DNA of 64,000 nt. Source: Pseudomonas sp. KU26590. GTDB lineage: Bacteria; Pseudomonadota; Gammaproteobacteria; Pseudomonadales; Pseudomonadaceae. The position numbers and the translations under genes are program-made. The notes under the pieces are model-generated. The model was not told the origin of the DNA and did no database searches. It saw only the letters and a list, made by a program, of their open reading frames with translations. Shown piece by piece: positions 44,828 through 52,896 of the stretch. The DNA lies in assembly GCF_026153515.1 (NCBI RefSeq), contig NZ_CP110644.1, positions 1,827,501 to 1,891,500 of the forward strand. Direction: 5' to 3'. Position 1 is the stretch's first letter; each line of letters opens with the position of its first letter.

Positions 44828-46330
44828 ATGATGTTTCGTGAATATCTTGTAGGCACAACGCCACCACTGGGGAATATCATGAGTACTGATTCCGGAACAT
44901 TTGAGCACCACGCTTCTTCTGTCGCAGACATCTTGGCCACATTGTCAAACCATCAAATCCATCGTGCGATTCTGAAGCAGCTCCCAAAGAATGCTAATGA
45001 TAAGAATCAAGTGTATTTGTCAACTGACTTTGGTGTATTGGCTGATGATTTCGCTTTGACTTACAAGGAGCGTGGGGCGAGTAGCAGTGAAAAGGACGCT
45101 TCAACCATCGGCGTCGAACGAAGTATCTCAGAAGCTGCTTTTGATGATTTCTCTTGGTTAAGAAGTGATGGTACTCTCAGCAAGGCTAAGCGTGTAAAGG
45201 CGATTATCTATCCCCAATACCCTGAAGTCAGACTCTCCGGATTTTTAACTATCGATAACTCAATGCCTAGTGCGTTGTCTGTAACTTTCACCCAAAAATT
45301 TCCTAATGCTAAGAGGCTTTTAGTGTTGGGAGTTAGAGCAGGTGGAGAATGTGTCGGAATCCTATATACAGATATCTCAGATGCTCTCATCGAGGAAGTC
45401 AAGGCTCTTCCTGCAAACGATCGGGCCAAGGCCTGTAAAATCGTAGAAATTGGAAAGCCTGGAATAAATAACCTTTTAAATTTACTAATACCGTTTGTTG
45501 GGGTGCAGCTGCCAGGTTGCCGACTAAATAAAATGGGATCTACTTTACCATTCACCGGTACTCAGGTTTGCGGATATACCTTGGAACACTGTTTGGGGAT
45601 TTCTTCAAACTCAGATAAAGACGGCGATATTTTTGGTATCGAACTCAAAACTCACACTAGTAAAAAACTGACGCTCTTCACTCCGGAGCCTGATTTTGGG
45701 TTTTACGCGGAAAATTTCGCCGGCTTTATGAACCTGTTCGGTTACGTAGATGGGGATGGTGATATGCGTCTGACGGGGCTCCATAGAGCTAACATCCCGT
45801 GTTCAAAAACTGGGCTAGTCCTTAAGGTTACAGAGTTTCGCGTTGGTGCTGATGGTGAATGGCTCCGAAACGAATTAGGTGAAAGAATTCGCTTTCCTTA
45901 TGATGAGAGCTCTGCATTATCTGCGAAAACGGACGTGCTTCAAGTTGTTCTGTTAGATGCAAACGGATTTGTGGCGGCAGGCTGGAGCTTCGCCCGTCTT
46001 ATGAACAGCTGGGGTGCGAAGCACAACGAGGTGGTTTACATTCCTGCCGAGAAAGCCGTCAACGGAAACGCCGCTCAGTTTGCCGCGGGATTTACTGTTG
46101 GGGTTAAATTTTCTCGGACAGTCATGCTTTGCCAAAAAACCTCTGCAGAAAGGCTATACAAAGCAATTAATGATGGCGTCATTTTTCTAGACCCAGCGCC
46201 AAAGTTACATGCGTCAGATGCTTCTAAGCATAAGCGGCGAGCGCAATGGCGTGTTAATGACATTTCGAAAGCTGCGGAGTCGCTTTATGAGACCGTTTCC
46301 CATGTCACTCTGCCAAGTATTAGAGACTGA
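44828..46330 (+). CDS. MvaI/BcnI-family restriction endonuclease with N-terminal extension
   Basis: A 500-residue protein (483 if ATG 44879, preceded by GGGGAA, is used). The C-terminal half carries the MvaI/BcnI nuclease signature: GYTLEHCLGISSNSDKDG at 249-266, then FGIELKTH with E272 and K274 as the E-x-K metal site. MvaI cuts CC/WGG and BcnI cuts CC/SGG. With a Dcm-type methylase in the same island, CCWGG is the likely target. The first ~240 residues have no counterpart in MvaI and are unassigned. The gene is AT-rich compared with its neighbours, a sign of transfer. Confidence 0.85.
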   Translation: MMFREYLVGTTPPLGNIMSTDSGTFEHHASSVADILATLSNHQIHRAILKQLPKNANDKNQVYLSTDFGVLADDFALTYKERGASSSEKDASTIGVERSISEAAFDDFSWLRSDGTLSKAKRVKAIIYPQYPEVRLSGFLTIDNSMPSALSVTFTQKFPNAKRLLVLGVRAGGECVGILYTDISDALIEEVKALPANDRAKACKIVEIGKPGINNLLNLLIPFVGVQLPGCRLNKMGSTLPFTGTQVCGYTLEHCLGISSNSDKDGDIFGIELKTHTSKKLTLFTPEPDFGFYAENFAGFMNLFGYVDGDGDMRLTGLHRANIPCSKTGLVLKVTEFRVGADGEWLRNELGERIRFPYDESSALSAKTDVLQVVLLDANGFVAAGWSFARLMNSWGAKHNEVVYIPAEKAVNGNAAQFAAGFTVGVKFSRTVMLCQKTSAERLYKAINDGVIFLDPAPKLHASDASKHKRRAQWRVNDISKAAESLYETVSHVTLPSIRD

Positions 46331-46351
46331 GGAGTGTGTATGGGGGGCAAG

Positions 46352-46375
46352 GAGACCGTCATATCTGACGGTCTC
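46352..46375. terminator. Perfect 10-bp hairpin between convergent genes
   Basis: GAGACCGTCA and TGACGGTCTC flank a 4-base loop, between the endonuclease stop and the nrdB stop. There is no long T run, so it may act as a factor-assisted bidirectional terminator. Confidence 0.6.
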
Positions 46376-46397
46376 TACAACTGGCTTTTGCCTGCAA

Positions 46398-47645
46398 TCA
46401 ATCCCAGCTCAACGCCCCACCCGTCTGGTACTCAATAACCCGAGTCTCAAAGAAGTTCTTCTCTTTCTTTAAGTCCATGATCTCGCTCATCCATGGGAAC
46501 GGGTTAGTCGTCCCTGGGTACTCTTCCTTCAAACCAATCTGGCTCAAACGACGGTTCGCGATGAACTTGAGGTAGTCCTCCATCATCGCCGCGTTCATGC
46601 CCAGTACGCCGCGAGGCATGGTGTCGCGGGCGTATTCGATTTCCAGCTGGGTCCCTTGCAGGATCATCTGGGTTGCTTCTTCCTTCATTTCGGCGTCCCA
46701 CAGGTGTGGGTTTTCGATTTTGATCTGGTTGATCACGTCGATGCCGAAGTTCAGGTGCATGGACTCGTCACGCAGGATGTACTGGAACTGTTCTGCGACG
46801 CCGGTCATTTTGTTGCGGCGACCCATGGAGAGGATCTGGGTGAAGCCGCAGTAGAAGAAGATGCCTTCCAGAACGCAGTAGTAGGCGATCAGGTTGCGCA
46901 GCAGTTCTTTGTCGGTTTCGACGGTGCCGGTTTCGAACTTCGGATCGGAGATCGAACGGGTGTATTTGAGGCCCCAGGCTGCCTTTTTGGCGACCGACGG
47001 GATCTCGTGGTACATGTTGAAGATCTCGCCTTCGTCCATGCCCAGCGATTCGATGCAGTACTGGTAGGCGTGGGTGTGGATCGCTTCCTCGAAGGCCTGG
47101 CGCAGGATGTACTGGCGGCATTCAGGGTTGGTGATGAGGCGATACACGGCCAGCACGAGGTTGTTGGCAACCAGGGAGTCGGCGGTGGAGAAGAAGCCCA
47201 GATTGCGCAGGACGATGCGGCGCTCGTCGTCGGTCAGGCCTTCCGGGTCTTTCCAGAGGGCGATGTCCGTGGTCATGTTGACCTCTTGCGGCATCCAGTG
47301 GTTGGCGCAGCCGTCGAGGTATTTCTGCCAGGCCCAGTCGTACTTAAATGGCACGAGTTGGTTGAGGTCGGCGCGGCAGTTGATCATGCGCTTTTCGTCG
47401 ACCGCGACGCGGGCGGCGGAGCCTTCGAGTTCGGCAAGACCTTCGGCGACGTCAAGCTTGTCCAGCGCGGCTTTGGCGCGGGCAATGGCGTCGGAGTCGT
47501 TTGCGCTGACGGCGCGGGCTTCAAGCGCAGCAGCACCACCGGCGCTGTCGAGTTTGTCCATCGCGGCTTCGGAAGCATGGCCGGCGTTGGCGCCTTTGGC
47601 GGGTTCAGCTTCGTCGGTCTTGTCGAATTCGTCCCAGCTCAGCAT
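46398..47645 (-). CDS. nrdB: Class Ia ribonucleotide reductase beta subunit
   Basis: Holds the di-iron tyrosyl-radical cofactor that activates NrdA for making deoxyribonucleotides. The ferritin-like core carries iron ligands in [29 protein letters not shown] (Glu-His) and [12 protein letters not shown] (Glu-His). At 415 residues it is longer than E. coli NrdB because of an ~80-residue N-terminal extension with repeated Ala-rich helices ([35 protein letters not shown]). The C-terminal tail that docks NrdA ends ALSWD. Candidate NrdR boxes lie upstream at 48059-48106. Confidence 0.95.
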   Translation of the reverse strand: MLSWDEFDKTDEAEPAKGANAGHASEAAMDKLDSAGGAAALEARAVSANDSDAIARAKAALDKLDVAEGLAELEGSAARVAVDEKRMINCRADLNQLVPFKYDWAWQKYLDGCANHWMPQEVNMTTDIALWKDPEGLTDDERRIVLRNLGFFSTADSLVANNLVLAVYRLITNPECRQYILRQAFEEAIHTHAYQYCIESLGMDEGEIFNMYHEIPSVAKKAAWGLKYTRSISDPKFETGTVETDKELLRNLIAYYCVLEGIFFYCGFTQILSMGRRNKMTGVAEQFQYILRDESMHLNFGIDVINQIKIENPHLWDAEMKEEATQMILQGTQLEIEYARDTMPRGVLGMNAAMMEDYLKFIANRRLSQIGLKEEYPGTTNPFPWMSEIMDLKKEKNFFETRVIEYQTGGALSWD

Positions 47646-48058
47646 GGTGAGGAGGCTCCTGCTAGAGGACCGGTTTTTAAGCGGCCTGTGGATTTCAAAG
47701 TCAGCGTTGCCAGCGTTGCTGTTAGCGGGGCTGGCAACGGGAATAGGTTGGGCGGTGCTTAGTGCTTACTGTGATTGATCGACGAAGGCGCTAAACGCTG
47801 CTTCGGATCGATCAACGAACATCCTGCGAGGGCTGCCTGCGGCGCACCTGCGAAACAGGTCAACAGAGGCTGATTTCAGAGTGACGGTTTTGCGGGTGCA
47901 AGCGGTCATTTTGAGTACCCTGGATGAGCGCGGGATTATACAGATTTTGCCCGGCGCAGGTTCGTCCGTGACGGAATTTGAGGGCCGATTTGCCGTCATT
48001 TTCCTTTGCGTTAATTCCCAATTCGTGAGTCGGGAAAGGCGCTACCAAATTCAGCTGG

Positions 48059-48106
48059 ATCACGTATCTAGTGTGTCTTCGTGTTGCGAGACACATCATA
48101 TAGTGT
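48059..48106. promoter_or_regulatory. Paired NrdR-box-like sites upstream of nrdB
   Basis: ACACATCATATAGTGT (48091-48106) matches the 16-base NrdR consensus at 14 positions. A second, weaker box ends with CTAGTGT at 48074, 32 bases away centre to centre, the three-turn spacing NrdR uses. They lie about 415 bases before nrdB in the 675-base gap 47646-48320, which holds no other feature I can support. Confidence 0.65.
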
Positions 48107-48320
48107 GTCAGGCCGGGCGGCAATCGGCTAATCGGCGTCAATATTCCGGTGCGGGAGTGCCCCCTTAGATTGGATTTCCGCGCTGGGATAGCGAGGCGAT
48201 CCGTATTTAAAGGCTCTCACCGCGCACCACGGAATCTGCCATAAAAATGGCTCGTGCTTTTATGGCTGAATTGAGGTGATATCGACCACTTTTTTTTACG
48301 CAGATGCGCCTTAATCGCGC

Positions 48321-48935
48321 TCAAGTTTCCTTGCAGTCAATTGCAATCGCCCCCCCAACACACCGCTCAAAAACCCGCACCATCCCCTCATAATCACACC
48401 CCACCGCATCCACATTCGCCCGTATCCATTCCTCCGCCTCCACCGGCCACCAACTGATCTCAAACCCCGCATTCACAATGATGTGCTCAAACAGAATCCG
48501 CTGGGCACGCCCATTCCCTTCGCGAAACGGATGGATCACGTTCAGATCCCCAAACAGCTCCGCACTGGCCGCAATCAAGCGCCCGCGATCCAGCTCCTGA
48601 AACCAGTTCGCGTCGGCCAATACCTTGAACAGCTTGTTGGCCTCGGGCTCGATGCGGTGGGTCACGCAGAAGTGGGTCTGGTCTTTGGAGATGTCGACGG
48701 TGCGCAGTTCGCCCGCCCAGTCATAGAGATCGGCGAACAGCTGGCGGTGGATGGCTTGCAGGTAGGGCAGGTCATACGGAGGAGGGGAGAAGTCGATGGC
48801 TTCGGCGGCGACTTCGGACAGGTCGCGCTCGGCTTGCGCCAAAGTGTTTGCGTCGGTGAGGTCGAGGCGGTTGCGCAGCACGGTGCTGCCGGGCGGACAG
48901 TAGGGGTCTTGTCCGACGCCGTATTTGTCGACCAT
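48321..48935 (-). CDS. fic: Fic-domain AMP transferase toxin
   Basis: A 204-residue Fic protein with the full active-site motif HPFREGNGR at 135-143. His135 is the catalytic base and the GNGR loop holds the nucleotide phosphates. Class I Fic toxins transfer AMP from ATP to gyrase and topoisomerase IV and block growth unless held by their antitoxin. The start overlaps the antitoxin stop (TGATG), so the pair is translationally coupled. It lies between nrdA and nrdB on the same strand. Confidence 0.92.
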   Translation of the reverse strand: MVDKYGVGQDPYCPPGSTVLRNRLDLTDANTLAQAERDLSEVAAEAIDFSPPPYDLPYLQAIHRQLFADLYDWAGELRTVDISKDQTHFCVTHRIEPEANKLFKVLADANWFQELDRGRLIAASAELFGDLNVIHPFREGNGRAQRILFEHIIVNAGFEISWWPVEAEEWIRANVDAVGCDYEGMVRVFERCVGGAIAIDCKET

Positions 48936-49105
48936 CAGGCCTGTTTTTTACGGTAGCTGATGAGCAGCTCTTCCCGGGAGGGGAGGCGGCGTTCGGAGTC
49001 GGCGGGCGAACTCTCGAAACCTTCCAGACGCAGGCTGGCGGCGTAGTTGGAGCGGCGCGTTTTGGCGCAGTAGGCTTTTTTGGATTCTAGCGAGGCAGCT
49101 GGCAT
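48935..49105 (-). CDS. Fic antitoxin, YhfG/FicA family
   Basis: A 56-residue helical protein directly upstream of the fic toxin. It carries the inhibitory motif S/T-x3-E-G/N as SLRLEG at residues 24-29, whose Glu blocks ATP binding in the Fic active site. An in-frame extension upstream (to 49222) is Pro-rich and lacks a ribosome site; the ATG at 49105 has GGAGAA before it. Confidence 0.85.
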   Translation of the reverse strand: MPAASLESKKAYCAKTRRSNYAASLRLEGFESSPADSERRLPSREELLISYRKKQA

Positions 49106-49210
49106 GGGGCGTTCTCCTGGCTTGGCAAGAGGGGAGTGTAGCTGAAAGGGGGGAGGGGCAGCGAGGGCCGGGAGCGGTTGGGCTCCCGGGTCGCGGTGTT
49201 GCTTGAACCG

Positions 49211-49233
49211 CTTCGCGGGCAAGCGCGCCTACA
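49211..49233. repeat. Single REP downstream of nrdA
   Basis: One inverted copy of the GCGCGCTTGCCCGCGAAG class, slightly shortened, between the nrdA stop and the antitoxin gene. Confidence 0.7.
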
Positions 49234-49257
49234 AAGGGGCGCGCATGCCAGCGGGTT

Positions 49258-52173
49258 TTACTGGCAGGCTTCGCAGTCCGGCTCGTCGATCGCGCAGGCT
49301 TTAGGCACTGGCGCTGGACCGGCCGGAGCCGCTTCGGCTGGACGCGGGGCGGTGATCGCCGAGTCGTCCGGGCCGTGGCCACCGCTGGAAACGGCGTTCA
49401 GCTTGCCGGTGTTGATGGTCGACTTCTCGGTGCTGGTCGCGGCCAGGGCACGGAGGTAGTAAGTGGTTTTCAGACCACGGTACCAAGCCATGCGGTAGGT
49501 CACGTCCAGCTTCTTGCCCGATGCGCCGGCGATGTACAGGTTCAGCGATTGCGCCTGGTCGATCCACTTCTGACGACGGCTGGCCGCGTCAACGATCCAC
49601 TTGGTGTCCACTTCGAAGGCCGTCGCGTAGAGGTCTTTCAACTCCTGCGGGATGCGCTCGATCTGCTGCACCGAACCGTCGTAGTACTTCAGGTCGTTGA
49701 TCATGACCGAGTCCCACAGATCGCGGGCTTTCAGGTCGCGAACCAGGTACGGGTTGATCACGGTGAATTCGCCCGAGAGGTTCGATTTCACGTACAGGTT
49801 CTGGTAAGTGGGTTCGATCGACTGCGACACGCCGGTGATGTTGGCGATGGTTGCGGTCGGTGCGATGGCCATGATGTTCGAGTTACGAATGCCTTTCTGA
49901 ACGCGAGCACGCACAGGCGCCCAGTCCAGGCTTTCGTTGAGGTCGACGTCGATGTACTTCTGGCCACGCTGTTCGATCAGGATCTGTTGCGAATCCAGCG
50001 GCAGGATGCCTTTGGACCACAGCGAACCCTGGAACGTCTCGTAGGCACCGCGCTCGTCCGCCAGATCGCAGGACGCCTGGATCGCGTAGTAGCTGACGGC
50101 TTCCATCGAGCGGTCGGCGAATTCCACGGCAGCATCGGAACCGTAAGGAAGGTGCTGCAGGTACAGCGCGTCCTGGAAGCCCATGATGCCCAGACCCACC
50201 GGACGGTGACGGAAGTTGGAGTTCTTCGCTTGCGGCACCGAGTAGTAGTTGATGTCGATCACGTTATCGAGCATGCGCACGGCAACGTCGATGGTGCGCT
50301 TGAGCTTGTCGGTGTCCAGCTTGCCGTTGACGATGTGGTTCGGCAGGTTGATCGAGCCCAGGTTGCAGACCGCGATCTCGTCCTTGTTGGTGTTCAGGGT
50401 GATCTCGGTGCACAGGTTCGAGCTGTGAACCACGCCGACGTGCTGCTGCGGGCTGCGCAGGTTGCACGGGTCCTTGAAAGTCAGCCATGGGTGGCCGGTT
50501 TCGAACAGCATGGACAGCATTTTGCGCCACAGGTCTTTGGCCTGAATGGTCTTGAACAGCTTGACCTTGCCCGGGTACTCGGTCAGCGCTTCGTAGTACT
50601 CGTAGCGCTCTTCGAAGGCTTTACCGGTCAGGTCGTGCAGATCAGGCACTTCGGACGGCGAGAACAGGGTCCACTTGCCGTCGTCGAAGACACGCTTCAT
50701 GAACAGGTCAGGGATCCAGTTGGCGGTGTTCATGTCGTGGGTACGACGACGATCATCACCGGTGTTCTTGCGCAGCTCGATGAACTCTTCGATGTCCATG
50801 TGCCAGGTTTCCAGGTACGCGCAGACAGCGCCTTTGCGCTTGCCGCCCTGGTTCACGGCCACGGCCGTGTCGTTGACCACTTTCAGGAAGGGCACGACGC
50901 CCTGGGATTTGCCGTTGGTGCCCTTGATGTAAGAGCCCAGCGCGCGAACCGGGGTCCAGTCGTTGCCCAGACCGCCTGCGAATTTGGACAGCATGGCGTT
51001 GTCGTGGATGGCGTGGTAAATGCCCGACAGGTCATCCGGAACGGTGGTCAGGTAGCAGCTCGACAGCTGTGGACGCAGGGTACCGGCGTTGAACAGTGTC
51101 GGGGTCGAGGCCATGTAGTCGAAGGACGACAACAGGTTGTAGAACTCGATGGCGCGGTCTTCGCGGGCTTTCTCTTCGATCGCCAGGCCCATGGCCACAC
51201 GCATGAAGAAGATCTGCGGCAGTTCGAAACGTATGCCGTCTTTGTGGATGAAGTAACGGTCGTACAGGGTTTGCAGGCCCAGGTAGGTGAACTGCTGGTC
51301 GCGCTCGTGGTTGATCGCCTTGCCCAGTTTTTCCAGGTCGAATTCGGCCAGCACAGGGTTTAGCAGTTCGAACTGGATGCCTTTCTCGATGTAAGCCGGC
51401 AGCGCCTTGGCGTACATGTCGACCATTTCGTGGTGGGTGGCGCTTTCGGCGACACCGAGGAAACCCAGGCCTTCGGCACGCAGGGTGTCCATCAGCAGGC
51501 GCGCGGTGACGAACGAGTAGTTCGGCTCACGCTCAACCAGGGTGCGCGCGGTCATCACCAGTGCGGTGTTGACGTCGGTCAGCGCAACGCCGTCGTACAG
51601 GTTCTTCAGGGTTTCGCTCTGGATCAGGTTGGCGTCAACCTCGGCCAGGCCTTCGCACGCTTCGGTAACGATGGTGTTCAGGCGGCCCATGTCCAGCGGC
51701 GCGAGGCTGCCGTCTTTGGCGGTGATGCGAATCGACGGGTGCGCCTGCACGGTGGTTTCACCAGCAGTGCGACCGGCACGCTCCTTGGAGCGCTCGTTGC
51801 GGTAGATCACGTAGTCGCGGGCCACTTTCTGCTCGCCGGCGCGCATCAGCGCCAGTTCGACCTGATCCTGGATTTCTTCGATGTGGATGGTGCCACCCGA
51901 CGGCATGCGGCGCTTGAAGGTCGCGGAGACCTGTTCGGTCAGGCGCGCAACGGTGTCGTGGATACGCGACGAGGCGGCAGCGCTGCCGCCTTCAACTGCG
52001 AGAAAGGCCTTGGTGATGGCGACGGTGATCTTGTCATCGGTGTACGCAACGACGGTGCCGTTACGCTTGATCACACGCAGCTGACCCGGAGCGGTGGCGG
52101 ACAGGTCTTGCTGGGTCGCACCTGTCTGCGGCGCGGTGGCCTGCGGATTCTCGCGAGTTGTGTCTGTATGCAT
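49258..52173 (-). CDS. nrdA: Class Ia ribonucleotide reductase alpha subunit with two ATP-cones
   Basis: Catalytic subunit reducing ribonucleoside diphosphates to deoxyribonucleotides. At 971 residues it is about 200 longer than E. coli NrdA because two ATP-cone regulatory domains are stacked at the N-terminus: LRVIKRNGTVVAYTDDKI onward near residue 25, and a second, more divergent one at SIRITAKDGSLAPLDMGR. The catalytic barrel shows SSCYLTTVPDD, HSSNLCTEITLNT and the C-terminal redox pair in DEPDCEACQ. ATG 52173 has GGAGA; the in-frame extension to 52272 is not conserved-looking. Upstream there is a DnaA box and a palindrome. Confidence 0.95.
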   Translation of the reverse strand: MHTDTTRENPQATAPQTGATQQDLSATAPGQLRVIKRNGTVVAYTDDKITVAITKAFLAVEGGSAAASSRIHDTVARLTEQVSATFKRRMPSGGTIHIEEIQDQVELALMRAGEQKVARDYVIYRNERSKERAGRTAGETTVQAHPSIRITAKDGSLAPLDMGRLNTIVTEACEGLAEVDANLIQSETLKNLYDGVALTDVNTALVMTARTLVEREPNYSFVTARLLMDTLRAEGLGFLGVAESATHHEMVDMYAKALPAYIEKGIQFELLNPVLAEFDLEKLGKAINHERDQQFTYLGLQTLYDRYFIHKDGIRFELPQIFFMRVAMGLAIEEKAREDRAIEFYNLLSSFDYMASTPTLFNAGTLRPQLSSCYLTTVPDDLSGIYHAIHDNAMLSKFAGGLGNDWTPVRALGSYIKGTNGKSQGVVPFLKVVNDTAVAVNQGGKRKGAVCAYLETWHMDIEEFIELRKNTGDDRRRTHDMNTANWIPDLFMKRVFDDGKWTLFSPSEVPDLHDLTGKAFEERYEYYEALTEYPGKVKLFKTIQAKDLWRKMLSMLFETGHPWLTFKDPCNLRSPQQHVGVVHSSNLCTEITLNTNKDEIAVCNLGSINLPNHIVNGKLDTDKLKRTIDVAVRMLDNVIDINYYSVPQAKNSNFRHRPVGLGIMGFQDALYLQHLPYGSDAAVEFADRSMEAVSYYAIQASCDLADERGAYETFQGSLWSKGILPLDSQQILIEQRGQKYIDVDLNESLDWAPVRARVQKGIRNSNIMAIAPTATIANITGVSQSIEPTYQNLYVKSNLSGEFTVINPYLVRDLKARDLWDSVMINDLKYYDGSVQQIERIPQELKDLYATAFEVDTKWIVDAASRRQKWIDQAQSLNLYIAGASGKKLDVTYRMAWYRGLKTTYYLRALAATSTEKSTINTGKLNAVSSGGHGPDDSAITAPRPAEAAPAGPAPVPKACAIDEPDCEACQ

Positions 52174-52556
52174 GGGTGTCTCCACGTTCTCTAAGTTTGT
52201 TTGGGCGCAAAGTGCGCGCCCACCGTTTCGTCTTGCGGCAGTGAACTGACAAACGTCAGGCCATGACTTCAAGACGAATGGGAAGGCGGGTTCACCGTCC
52301 CTGGCGTTGAAGTCGAAAAGGGCGCCGGACCTGAGTCCGTCACCCGAAAAACTGTTGCAGAATGCGCGTCTGATGTTGCAACACGTGTGCCGCTGAGCGC
52401 AGATCCCAAGGCTGGGTGGTCTGCCCTTCGCGCGGACAGGGTCGAGCTATAGAAAAGCGGTAGATTCGGGGGTAATTCAGCCCTTGGTACACACGTATTG
52501 CGCGAGAAAAAAACCTTGAAATCGCGCCATGACTTGTGTTTGGGATTTGAGTGAAA

Positions 52557-52572
52557 ACCCTACATGTAGGGT
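52557..52572. promoter_or_regulatory. Palindrome upstream of nrdA, NrdR-box-like
   Basis: ACCCTACATGTAGGGT is a perfect 16-base palindrome, with 12 of 16 positions agreeing with the NrdR consensus. It lies about 385 bases before the nrdA start. A second box at the expected 32-base distance is not convincing. Confidence 0.45.
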
Positions 52573-52630
52573 CTCCGCCGTCGAAGGGCTACAAGATATG
52601 CGTTTCGGACACTTACTGCAACGCATGACC

Positions 52631-52639
52631 TGTGGATAA
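52631..52639. promoter_or_regulatory. Consensus DnaA box upstream of nrdA
   Basis: TGTGGATAA is the exact reverse complement of the strong DnaA box TTATCCACA. It is 460 bases before the nrdA start and 59 bases beyond the palindrome. DnaA is known to regulate nrdAB in E. coli. Confidence 0.55.
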
Positions 52640-52896
52640 AGCTGTGTGTAATTTGTGTGTGAAACAGGGAAATCCCGTGTAGGCCGCATGGCGTCTGGGA
52701 TGGGCCGTTGGTCACTGTTTTTTCATCATGGAAAACGCCGGTGAAAAACCATTGCCCTGCTTTTTGAGGGCGCGAACGCTATCACAAAAAACATATTTGG
52801 CAAGGGCGATCCCGGAGTGGATTTGCACCGAATCGAAAAATCGAGGTCGTGCGCAAAATCGGTTTGAGGTGAACGCAAAAGCGCCGGCGCACGCGA

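Noticed and set aside
49375..51363. Long plus-strand open frame (662 codons) opposite nrdA
   Set aside because: It lies wholly antisense to the conserved nrdA gene, has no ribosome site or recognisable domain, and is explained by high-GC codon bias.
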